From contig CANLYJ010000001.1 of assembly GCA_947495295.1 (NCBI GenBank), positions 1,116,001-1,180,000 of the forward strand: a stretch of 64,000 bases of DNA, in the 5' to 3' direction. The translations under genes were made by a program, and so were the position numbers. The notes under the pieces were generated by a model, which saw nothing but the letters and a program-made list of their open reading frames with translations, was not told the DNA's origin and ran no database searches. This document shows positions 35,758 through 43,337 of this stretch, one piece after another. This stretch comes from an uncultured Paracoccaceae bacterium (lineage in GTDB: Bacteria; Pseudomonadota; Alphaproteobacteria; Rhodobacterales; Rhodobacteraceae). How positions within the stretch are numbered: position 1 is the stretch's first letter; every line of letters begins with the position of its first letter.

Positions 35758-36347
35758 CATTTGATATGGGCAGTTGGTTGCGCGCGGTCTGGGCTAGCCT
35801 GACTGAACCTGCAGAAATGGCCGGAAAGGTCATGGCGATGCGCTTTGATCCGACCGCGATGTGGACGGCCATCGCCCTGATCGCGGTGCTGAACGTGCTG
35901 TTTCTGGCCGTGATGCAATTCCTGTCGCCTGTCCCCGTCGCCATGCAGGAAGAGGCGGTGCGTCTGTCCCCATTTGCGCTGACGGCGGTGATCTGGCTGT
36001 CGCTGGTCCTGCTCGTGTTAACGACATCTTATGTCGGCCAGTGGATGGGCGGGCAGGGGGATCTGCAGGCGACCCTGACGCTGATGGTCTGGTTTCATAG
36101 TATAAACCTGACGCTGGAAGCGGGCCAGTTGCTCTTGATGATCATCAGCCCTTATCTGGCTGCGCTGGCCAGCCTGATTATGTTTGGTGCCCTTGTCTGG
36201 TGCATCATCAACTTTATCAATGTCTTGCACGGGTTTGAAAGTCTGGTGAAGTCCATTGTCACCCTCGCCTTATCTGTCTTTGCGATGGGACTTATCGCAG
36301 GTTTGATCTTGGTTTTGTTTGGTATAACCCCCGGGGGAACAGCATGA
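35754..36347 (+). CDS. YIP1-family membrane protein (second of a pair)
   Basis: 197 residues with about five hydrophobic segments (first around residues 37-58). The start MTFDMGSWLRAVWASLTEPAEMA resembles the cytoplasmic Yip1 lead-in of its neighbour, so the two probably form a heteromeric or paralogous pair. ATG 35754 overlaps the preceding stop. The end overlaps the sufS start in an ATGA. Confidence 0.72.
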   Translation: MTFDMGSWLRAVWASLTEPAEMAGKVMAMRFDPTAMWTAIALIAVLNVLFLAVMQFLSPVPVAMQEEAVRLSPFALTAVIWLSLVLLVLTTSYVGQWMGGQGDLQATLTLMVWFHSINLTLEAGQLLLMIISPYLAALASLIMFGALVWCIINFINVLHGFESLVKSIVTLALSVFAMGLIAGLILVLFGITPGGTA

Positions 36348-37567
36348 GCTACGATATCGCAAAAATTCGCGCTGACTTTCCGATCCTGTCGCGTGAGGTC
36401 AACGGCAAGCCGCTTGTCTACCTTGACAATGGGGCATCGGCCCAGAAACCGCAGGTTGTCATTGATGCGATCACCAAGGGCTATGCCGAAGAATATGCCA
36501 ATGTGCATCGCGGGTTGCATTACCTGAGCAACCTGGCCACGGATAAATACGAGGCCGTGCGTGGTAAGGTGGCGACATTCCTGAATGCGCCGTCAGAGGA
36601 TCAGATCATCTTCAACTCCGGCACGACCGAGGGCATCAATATGGTTGCCTATGGGTGGGCGATGCCTCGGATGAAGGCAGGTGACGAGATTGTCCTGTCG
36701 ATTATGGAGCATCACGCCAATATCGTGCCCTGGCATTTCTTGCGTGAACGGCAGGGGGTTGTGATCAAATGGGTGGATGTGGATGCCAATGGTGATCTGG
36801 ACCCGCAAAGGTTTATTGATGCGATCGGTCCCAAAACCAAACTGGTAGCCCTGACGCATATGTCCAATGTGTTGGGCACCGTGGTTGATATCAAAACAAT
36901 CACATCCGCCGCCCATGCCCAAGGCGTGCCGGTACTGGTTGATGGTTCGCAATCGGCGGTGCATATGCCCGTTGATCTGCAGGATCTTGGTTGCGACTTT
37001 TACGCCATCACGGGGCACAAGCTTTATGGTCCTTCGGGGTCTGGCGCGATTTATGTGTCCAAGGACCGCATGCTCGAGATGCGCCCGTTTTTGGGAGGTG
37101 GCGACATGATCCGCGATGTCACACGCGATACGGTGACGTGGAATGACCCTCCGATGAAATTTGAGGCCGGGACACCCGGGATTATACAAACCATCGGTAT
37201 GGGCGTTGCGCTCGACTATATGATGGATGTCGGCATGGACCGGATTGCAGCCCATGAACGCGCGTTGTGCGATTATGCGCGCGGGCGCCTTGATGGGCTG
37301 AACTGGCTGCATGTGCAGGGGCGATCGGCGACCAAAGGCGCGATCTTTTCCTTCACGTTGGAAGGAGCCGCCCATGCGCATGACATCTCAACCGTGTTGG
37401 ACAAGAAAGGCGTTGCTGTGCGAGCGGGCACACATTGCGCCATGCCGTTGATGGAGCATATGGGGGTAGGGGCGACCTGCCGCGCCTCATTTGGGATGTA
37501 TAACACCACGGAAGAGGTGGATGTGCTGATTGACGCGTTGGAGCTGTGCCACGATCTATTTGGTTGA
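36344..37567 (+). CDS. sufS: SufS-type cysteine desulfurase
   Basis: Class II PLP cysteine desulfurase supplying sulfur to SufBCD. 407 residues. YLDNGASAQKP near residue 26, the DGSQSAVHMPVDL Asp/Gln region, PLP Lys in ITGHKLYGPSG near residue 226 and catalytic Cys in RAGTHCAMP near residue 364. The usual followers sufT (DUF59) and sufA/erpA are absent. The next feature is tRNA-Arg, 63 bases on. Confidence 0.96.
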   Translation: MSYDIAKIRADFPILSREVNGKPLVYLDNGASAQKPQVVIDAITKGYAEEYANVHRGLHYLSNLATDKYEAVRGKVATFLNAPSEDQIIFNSGTTEGINMVAYGWAMPRMKAGDEIVLSIMEHHANIVPWHFLRERQGVVIKWVDVDANGDLDPQRFIDAIGPKTKLVALTHMSNVLGTVVDIKTITSAAHAQGVPVLVDGSQSAVHMPVDLQDLGCDFYAITGHKLYGPSGSGAIYVSKDRMLEMRPFLGGGDMIRDVTRDTVTWNDPPMKFEAGTPGIIQTIGMGVALDYMMDVGMDRIAAHERALCDYARGRLDGLNWLHVQGRSATKGAIFSFTLEGAAHAHDISTVLDKKGVAVRAGTHCAMPLMEHMGVGATCRASFGMYNTTEEVDVLIDALELCHDLFG

Positions 37568-37630
37568 TCGGATGACCGCTGTGACTTTGCCGTTGCGGGG
37601 TCCCAATACCGCGGTTATAGACGTCGTTAA

Positions 37631-37707
<77 letters not shown>

Positions 37708-37736
37708 TTCCTAAATTTCCACTGCAAATATCCCCT

Positions 37737-38060
37737 ATGGGTTGGATTCCACGACCAGACCGAAACACCGGCGGTGGAAAAGGCGGGCAAGGTTACGCTC
37801 AAAATCTCGCCGCCCGGATCAAACACGAAGCGGCGCTGCGCAGGATTGGACAAGATTGTTCCGGCGAGCAAATCGCGCATTTTGCCCGAACCGGCCCCGG
37901 CAATGGTTAGAAGCGGCGCGTCGGTATCCAGGGTCAACGCGTGACCGTCCAAATGACCGACGAAATTGCCTGATCCAGCGAGAAGGCCGGAGCGCTTGAC
38001 CGTGTTCAAATCGGGCCAGACTGCCGATCCAAATCTGTTTGTCGAATTATCGGACTGCAT
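37737..38060 (-). pseudogene. truncated conjugative coupling protein (VirD4/TraG-like) remnant
   Basis: 108 residues resembling the start of a type IV coupling ATPase: FGSAVWPDLNTVKRSGLL, a degenerate P-loop AGAGSGKMRDLL near residue 54, and FVFDPGGEILSVT. After about residue 108 the frame continues only into intergenic and tRNA-antisense sequence. More than three quarters of the expected protein is missing, cut off 30 bases from the tRNA-Arg 3' end. It lacks an N-terminal membrane anchor and is preceded by two small membrane-protein genes on the same strand. Confidence 0.65.
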
Positions 38061-38121
38061 TCGTGCTTACATGAAGAAGGGGCGCATTGCTGCGCCCCGC
38101 TGTGTTTCCGGCCAGCGTCAT

Positions 38122-38259
38122 TCAGCCAAATACGTTGACCAATACCGTGACCACGATGATGACGACCGCAAAGCTGCCCAGCGTCTCACCGAGAGACGAT
38201 TTCTTCGGCGCTTTATGAAGGTCGATTTGACCAAACTTCTCGCCAAGTTTTTTGCTCAT
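38122..38259 (-). CDS. 45-residue single-span membrane protein
   Basis: Starts MSKKLGEKFGQIDLHKAP, then one hydrophobic helix (SFAVVIIVVTVLVNVFG) at the C-terminus. The strong ribosome site AAGGAG lies 7 bases before the ATG. Basic, amphipathic N-terminus in the cytoplasm. Not recognised. It sits between a two-span membrane-protein gene and the coupling-protein remnant, all on the minus strand, so it probably belonged to the same conjugation-related operon. Confidence 0.65.
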   Translation of the reverse strand: MSKKLGEKFGQIDLHKAPKKSSLGETLGSFAVVIIVVTVLVNVFG

Positions 38260-38334
38260 TCTCGTTCTCCTTGATGTTGGTAGCAGATGCTACTCTGGTG
38301 CCGTTAGGCGGCGACCGACGCCCAACATTCTGAT

Positions 38335-38622
38335 TCAGATGATCCGGTAGAGGACACCTGATACGAGCGCGGTGAGAGCGAAGTAGAAAATCGCTCGCGC
38401 GGGGATGAAGATCAGCAGGAAGGTCAAAACCATCCAAAGCAGATCATAGAAATCTGCAAATTGCGCCCCGTAGTGCCGCGAAAGCATCTGCACGACATAG
38501 GGTGCCGTCACGCCATAAAGCGGGGGAGCACCGAAGAGCGCGGCAAGGAATGCGAGCAGATTTGCAAAACCCATAATCGAGGAATTTGCGAAGTTTTTGT
38601 TTTGGTTAGGTTGATATGCCAT
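38335..38622 (-). CDS. 95-residue membrane protein of the coupling-protein operon
   Basis: From ATG 38622 (GAGGG 5 bases upstream): MAYQPNQNKNFANSSIMGF, then hydrophobic segments at about residues 18-40 and 58-90. No enzyme motif. Same strand and order as the 45-residue protein and the VirD4-like remnant. It may supply the membrane anchor that the coupling protein lacks, which is inference from layout only. Confidence 0.65.
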   Translation of the reverse strand: MAYQPNQNKNFANSSIMGFANLLAFLAALFGAPPLYGVTAPYVVQMLSRHYGAQFADFYDLLWMVLTFLLIFIPARAIFYFALTALVSGVLYRII

Positions 38623-38739
38623 GTCGCCCTCTTGATTGGATCGCTTCATGTCTCTGGCGCACGCTCTTCGAGGTGAACGCCAATATCCAATTGCCTATCG
38701 TGAGAACGCCGCTGATCCGGGAGGAACAGCGGCGAATTT

Positions 38740-39201
38740 CTAATTTTCTCCTTTTGGGGTTTCATTGTCGTTGGCAGGCACGACCAACCACGTGGACGCC
38801 CGCACTGGGAATGTCGCGGGCATCAAGGTTGCAACTGTCCTGACCCGTTCGCGGGCATCTTTGCGCACAAATGGCCTTACGCCTTGTAGGCAGGGTGTGT
38901 TGCAAAAATCGTGAAACCACCGGGCATGGGGGGAGTCTTCGGTCTCCAGGCCATCGGGGTATTCGATTGAGCTTAGATCGAGTTCCTGAACCTGTCCCAA
39001 CGCATCAACGAAGCGACCAGGGTAGTCACGCAACCAGTCGCCCAATACATCGGGCCAACGACGGCTTGGAATTCGAAGCTGATACGCGTGCTGTCTGATG
39101 GAGCGAATGAAGAGTTCATTCGACATTTCTTGATCGGTTACGATTGGGCATGTGAGCTTCCGACAGTAGCTCAAAAACTGGCACGTTTGGCAAAGTAGCA
39201 T
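38740..39201 (-). CDS. hypothetical protein with N-terminal cysteine cluster
   Basis: 153 residues, unrecognised. The N-terminus MLLCQTCQFLSYCRKLTCP has four cysteines in a spacing that could bind zinc or an Fe-S cluster. A second pair is in FCNTPCLQG. The rest is soluble (RIPSRRWPDVLGDWLRDYPGRF). GAGG lies 6 bases before the ATG. It appears to be the first gene of the minus-strand conjugation-related set ending at tRNA-Arg. Confidence 0.6.
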   Translation of the reverse strand: MLLCQTCQFLSYCRKLTCPIVTDQEMSNELFIRSIRQHAYQLRIPSRRWPDVLGDWLRDYPGRFVDALGQVQELDLSSIEYPDGLETEDSPHARWFHDFCNTPCLQGVRPFVRKDARERVRTVATLMPATFPVRASTWLVVPANDNETPKGEN

Positions 39202-39257
39202 GGTGTCGTCCTCATCGGGGGCGGCGCTGAGTCCGCTGTGATGAGGTCAGTGGGCCT

Positions 39258-39312
39258 CATGGAATTTCATGGAGCAAGGCTTGCTCTCATGGAACTCGTG
39301 GAATTCCGTGGA
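39258..39312. repeat. Phased CATGGA/CGTGGA array flanking a 15-bp palindrome
   Basis: YRTGGA hexamers begin at 39258, 39268, 39288, 39297 and 39307, i.e. spaced 10, 20, 9 and 10 bases. The one missing step is filled by the palindrome GAGCAAG-G-CTTGCTC (39272-39286). The array lies in the intergenic region between divergent genes (39201 and 39381). Helical phasing suggests cooperative protein binding. Confidence 0.6.
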
Positions 39313-39380
39313 AGGCGACAACCATCTGTTTAATATGTCAAAATTTTGCGATAGGTCAGTAATTATGATATAATTCTTAA

Positions 39381-39851
39381 ATGCTATTTGTACCCGATGG
39401 ACAATATCAAGTTGAAGTTGAGAGTATGGACGAACGTCACGTTTGGCATACTTGGGAGAACGTTGCCGATCCGCGGTATGTTATCAATGCGGAGTATTTT
39501 GACGGCGGAATACTTCGAGAGCTGACATACAAATTTGATGGCAAGGAACACCGAGAGGGAGGACCTGCTTCAATCAGCTTCAATGGTGATGGAACTCGGC
39601 CGATGTGCCAGACTTGGTACCGCCACGGAAAAGTTCATAGAGTCGATGGTCCAGCCGAAATTGAACATGACGATCAAACCGGCGCACTAGTTTACGAAGC
39701 TTTTGGTCAAGATGGACAATATCACCGCGAAGGCGGTCCCGCGATCATCCGCTACGATTTGAATGGGAAAATCAAAAGCCAGGAATTCTACCGTCACGGC
39801 AGGGAAATTCCGGCCTTCACACCTGATCAACCTGACAATACCATGGGGTAA
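39381..39851 (+). CDS. MORN-like repeat protein
   Basis: 156 residues with three copies of a short G-[KQ]-x-H-R-[EV]-[GD]-GPA-x-I motif: KEHREGGPASISF near residue 54, KVHRVDGPAEIEHD near residue 79 and QYHREGGPAIIRYD near residue 112. Each follows a Tyr/Phe-rich strand. Such HR-GPA repeats are MORN/YwqK-related beta-hairpin arrays, some members of which act as immunity or antitoxin proteins. No partner toxin is identified. The base composition is more AT-rich than the core genome here. Confidence 0.6.
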   Translation: MLFVPDGQYQVEVESMDERHVWHTWENVADPRYVINAEYFDGGILRELTYKFDGKEHREGGPASISFNGDGTRPMCQTWYRHGKVHRVDGPAEIEHDDQTGALVYEAFGQDGQYHREGGPAIIRYDLNGKIKSQEFYRHGREIPAFTPDQPDNTMG

Positions 39852-39875
39852 CGGAAACCCTCTGGAAGTTCGAAC

Positions 39876-40740
39876 TTGAAGACTCTCGACTACGAAGCCG
39901 CGTCCGAATTTGTTGATGCAATTCAACGACTGGTCAAAGACGGCACGCTTAATCATCCGAGAAAGTGGTTCTTTGAACAGTTTCAAGTATTCGTCGAAAA
40001 AAACTACAAGTCGATACTGGAAACAAAAACCTCTCATGATATCGAGCCAAGAAAGCACCTGGTCATTGCAAGAATAGCGAACGAACAGCCAGCATTTTTG
40101 GATCAGATGCCGGACTCGATGAGAGGAAGCGACAACTTCAAAGGCTTGTACAATGATCTCGCCCCGGGGCGTGGTGGTAGAGAACGGTACTTTTATCATA
40201 TCATATTGGATGTTGTGCAGGTATCCGAAAGAGCCCGAAACCCTATCAATCTCAAACAAGCAGTTTGGTGGCAGTTTTGAAGATTTCTTTGGCTTTCCGC
40301 TCCCTACGAACGGCAAGGACGCTCTGCAGCGATACGCCGCTTTTCGCGATAGTCGTTCGATGAATTCCGGCATTGTGGAAGAAAAGCCCAAAAACCATCA
40401 ATCCTCCCAAAACCAAACCGACGATCTCGTCCAGCAACCCAGTGGCAACGCCGAAAGCTCAACTAGCACTTCAAATGATTCGAAGAGAGCACAATGGGCA
40501 GAGAAAATTCTAGGGACACCACGGTTCGTTCCAAAGTCTACAATTCACAGCGCGGCAAAGGGGGCATACGAACGGGGCGTGAAGAGACCTGAAGACATTG
40601 AGAAGGCCGCCAGACTGCTTCTTGATGATAGGTATCGTAACATTCCTGAAACAGCCGAAGAAATGGAGCGAGAAAGAGTCTTTCAGCGTATCTTGGGTGA
40701 GGCACTGGACAACATGAAGCCTGACGAGAGTAAGGAATAG
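39876..40740 (+). pseudogene. probable frameshifted hypothetical gene
   Basis: Two overlapping frames probably derive from one gene. The first runs 39876-40280 (TTG start, KTLDYEAASEFVDAIQRLVKD). The second is open from about 40153 to 40740 in the next frame and carries FGGSFEDFFGFPLPTNGKD, a Ser/Asn/Gln linker and a helical, charged C-terminus (RPEDIEKAARLLLDDRYRN). A single shift between about 40210 and 40270 would give one protein of about 285 residues. Two overlapping genes cannot be excluded. Function not recognised. Confidence 0.5.
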
Positions 40741-40750
40741 AGGAGGCGTT

Positions 40751-40984
40751 CTAAGCCGCCAACCGTGGCCGCCCAGGAAAGCGCCCCTCTTTTGCCGCCT
40801 CCGCCATCCCCGCGAGCGTGCGTTCACGGATGATCTCACGCTCGAGCTCTGCCACCGCGCCCAAGATATGGAAGACGAATTTTCCCATGGCGGTAGATGT
40901 GTCGATTTTCTCGTTCAAACTTTCAAAGAATACCCCGCGCTCGATCAGTCGGTCATTCAACTCGATCAAGTGCTTGAGCGAAGG
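40751..40984 (-). pseudogene. serine resolvase fragment
   Basis: About 77 residues of a Tn3-type resolvase/invertase: SLKHLIELNDRLIERGVFF, the conserved helix region TAMGKFVFHILGAVAELEREIIRERT, and AGMAEAAKEGRFPGRPRL. The N-terminal portion with the catalytic Ser is absent; homology begins abruptly at 40984 next to the thymidylate-synthase-like sequence. The C-terminal helix-turn-helix is also lacking. It is a dead remnant of a transposon or plasmid. Confidence 0.8.
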
Positions 40985-40989
40985 GGCAG

Positions 40990-41918
40990 GATTTACTTGG
41001 GCAGAAGGTTGTCCTGAAAGACCGCCGCGCAAGGATAAGTGCAACCGCGACGCGAGGTATGCTTATTTCAGCTCTTGCGGAGTTTTGCTGGTACATGAGC
41101 GGAAGCGCTGACCTCGACTTTATTCGGTTCTATCTGAAAGACTATCCGCCGACGGATGCGACTGGCTCCCTTCAAGAGGCGTATGGCCCGCGCCTTATAG
41201 GAACAGGAGAGTTTGGCTACAATATCGATCAAATAAATCGGGTTATCGAGAAGCTGCGGAAGAAGCCCGATACGCGCCGCGCTGCCATCACGCTTCTTGA
41301 ATCATCAGACCTGGAACCCAGCCAGAAAGAAGCACCCTGCACAATTGGATTACAGTTTATTCGAAGGCGCGAGCGTCTGCACCTCGTGGCAATGATGCGC
41401 TCAAACGATGCTTATCTCGGTTTTCCTCACGATGTTTTTTGTTTACGATGATACAAGAGCTTGTGGCGCGCTCTCTTGGTATCAGGGTTGGCGATTATCA
41501 TCATTTCGCAACGAGTTTGCATCTGTATGAGGATGATCAGGACTCTGTGGCAGACTATCTGGGCGAGGGATTTCAGAATCCAGTGTTCGCCATGCCCAAG
41601 ATGCTTTCAGGGTGTCAGATGGAGAACCTCGCGGCCTTTTTGGAAGTAGAGCGCGCCATACGTCAGGGAGAGATTGCCGACGCAAGACAGATTTCACTGG
41701 CTCCGTATTGGCGCGACCTTTCTTTGGTTCTTCTCAGATGTGCGGACTCGCGTTATAAGAGAGGAACCAAGGTTCTCGAAGATAACTTCTCGCAGATCGG
41801 CGATCCATTTTACCGTAATTTTTTCAGTAAGCGCCCCAAGGTTCTGCCGAAAGGCGAGGCTAAAGTTATTGTGCAGGATAATCTTGATTTAGGTGAAGAG
41901 CAGTCTAGTGCGAATTAA
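40990..41918 (+). pseudogene. thymidylate synthase-family gene, 5'-truncated and frameshifted
   Basis: Recognisable TS fold: VVLKDRRARISATATRG (folate/phosphate-side loop), LAEFCWYMSGS, the nucleophile in EAPCTIGLQF, phosphate-binding MRSNDAYLGFPHD, and GDYHHFATSLHLYEDD. The 5' end is lost at a sharp junction with the resolvase fragment (40985-40989). One base is missing near 41440 (FC|FTMIQELVARSLG). The residue equivalent to TS Asn177 is Asp (GFPHD), as in dCMP hydroxymethylase. This points to a dCMP-modifying enzyme more than housekeeping ThyA. The missing base could be a sequencing error; the 5' loss is not. Confidence 0.75.
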
Positions 41919-42648
41919 GGACCAGACGAAAAACAATCAAGTCTCAACGCAGTTGGATGATTTTTCAGCCAACCAAATTCCCTTGGTTGGCATGAACAGC
42001 GCCAGCCGGAAATCCACCCTGATCGCACAGATTATCGATAGCATTCGCCGAATAGAGTATTTGCTTCAAGTCTCGATCCGCTCAAGCTCTGCCAGCTTAT
42101 ACACACCTTACTCAGGGAGTTTCCAGCCTTTGGCTGGTGCAGCAGCACTGCACAAGGTTCGTCAAATTGATGACGCCTATTGGCTTGTTTATCTGGCGAC
42201 ACATTTCGCGAAGCACAAGCATGACGGTCGGAACCTAACCGAAGACATCTATGGCAGGTTCGGGCAAGGAGGCGTTTGGGATTGGAACGCTGTCAGCCAG
42301 AACCCGCAGGCGATAGCCAACTGGCTTCAAGCCAGCTATCCCCATGTCACGAGCGCCGGCAGATCAAGGCGTTTTGGAAACCATCGAAAGTATGAAACCT
42401 TGAAGCCCGGACCGAAAGGCACTGGACACGCCGTGGCCACTTACATCGATTGGATCAATGTTCATGGTTCACATGCCGCGCTCATACAAAGCGCTCAAGC
42501 GAGTGTTGGTCAGAACCCTCAACAGGTTTTTGCATTTCTCTATAAAGACCTGAACAAGGTCGCCAAGATGGGCAGACTTGGGAAGTTCGATTTGCTCTGC
42601 AATCTCAGCAATCTACAGATCGCACCGATCTTTCCAGACAAAGGGTAA
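41893..42648 (+). CDS. alpha-glutamyl/putrescinyl-thymine pyrophosphorylase-family protein (probable)
   Basis: 251 residues. I recognise the aGPT-PPlase clade-3 pattern: an AYWLVYLATHFAKHKHDGRNL helix, EDIYGRFGQGGVWDW, FGNHRKYETL near residue 160, and the C-terminal VAKMGRLGKFDLLCNLSNL. The family is related to HhH DNA glycosylases and is linked to hypermodified thymine in phage DNA. The GTG start overlaps the TS-like gene by 26 bases (a later GTG gives 11), so the two were an operon. The frame stops soon after the FDLL block, where family members usually continue, so the 3' end may be truncated. Confidence 0.55.
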   Translation: MKSSLVRIKDQTKNNQVSTQLDDFSANQIPLVGMNSASRKSTLIAQIIDSIRRIEYLLQVSIRSSSASLYTPYSGSFQPLAGAAALHKVRQIDDAYWLVYLATHFAKHKHDGRNLTEDIYGRFGQGGVWDWNAVSQNPQAIANWLQASYPHVTSAGRSRRFGNHRKYETLKPGPKGTGHAVATYIDWINVHGSHAALIQSAQASVGQNPQQVFAFLYKDLNKVAKMGRLGKFDLLCNLSNLQIAPIFPDKG

Positions 42649-42968
42649 AGTTCAGAATTTGGCGCATCCTTGGCGGGCCGGGCTGTCGTGAACCGAGCCC
42701 GCCTTTGGCGGTCTCGGCCATGCGGCTTCCATCGCTTGCGCAGCTATCGCCAGCCGTGAACGGCTGACACTTATTTCTTTTGCTTGGGGCCTTGCAGGCC
42801 CGTCCTCCGTCAAGACCAAGCCCTTCGCTATGGCTTCGGGCGCAGCCAGCGGTCTCCCCGTCCTTCCGCACTTCGTTTGTGCAGGACGGGCGATCCCCCT
42901 CCGCTGTCAGCGGTCTGTGACGGTTTCCCCCCGCTCATTGGCGCGGGCCTAGTCCGGTTGCATGCGCA

Positions 42969-43082
42969 ACCGACTATGAACCCTCGAATATCGTGCAACT
43001 CGACATGTTCGTTCTCCTCGGTCTTGAGAAGATGAAGCCCGAGCTGTTTGGCTCCGCCGCGCTGTGAGCCTTTCAGGATCAT
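42969..43082 (-). pseudogene. relaxase N-terminal remnant (MobA/VirD2-like)
   Basis: The first 38 codons, starting MILKGSQRGGAKQLGLHLL and continuing through ENEHVELHDIRGF, match the beginning of plasmid mobilisation relaxases. The frame then diverges into unrelated sequence before the catalytic Tyr and the three-His motif could occur. The ATG overlaps the stop of the MobC-like remnant (ATGA), preserving the original mobC-relaxase junction. Confidence 0.65.
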
Positions 43083-43189
43083 GACGGCTCGCTATCTGTG
43101 CGATGTCCAAGCGCACGCAGCAGCTCGCGGCGCATCAGCGCTACATCGGTGCAGGCACGCCGGATATCCCGTTCGGTATCGGGCATCAT
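43079..43189 (-). pseudogene. MobC-like C-terminal remnant
   Basis: 36 codons (MMPDTERDIRRACTDVALMRR, ending in ALGHRTDSEPS) resembling the helical C-terminus of plasmid mobilisation MobC proteins. An in-frame stop lies about 60 bases upstream of the first Met, so the N-terminal domain is lost. Its position just before a relaxase start is the expected gene order. Confidence 0.5.
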
Positions 43190-43337
43190 TGGCAACGTGC
43201 CAAGGTTTGCGGCCTTGAGACGTCGATCAGCGTTTCGCTATGATCCTTGCGAAGACGCATACCCAAATCATAATTATTGCCGGAATACGGGTAACGTGTC
43301 AGAAACTTACGGATCATGTACCCAGTGTGTATCCCCC

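Larger units (their letters stand above)
42649..43337. other. Plasmid-derived debris without an intact large gene
   Basis: About 690 bases with no complete gene of normal size. Besides the mob remnants it holds a hairpin at 42857-42890 (CCCGTCCT...AGGACGGG with an inner GCAC/GTGC) and a palindrome GTTGC-ATGC-GCAAC at 42958-42971. The composition differs from the AT-rich segment before it. It could include an origin-of-transfer fragment, but no nic site can be assigned. Confidence 0.5.
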
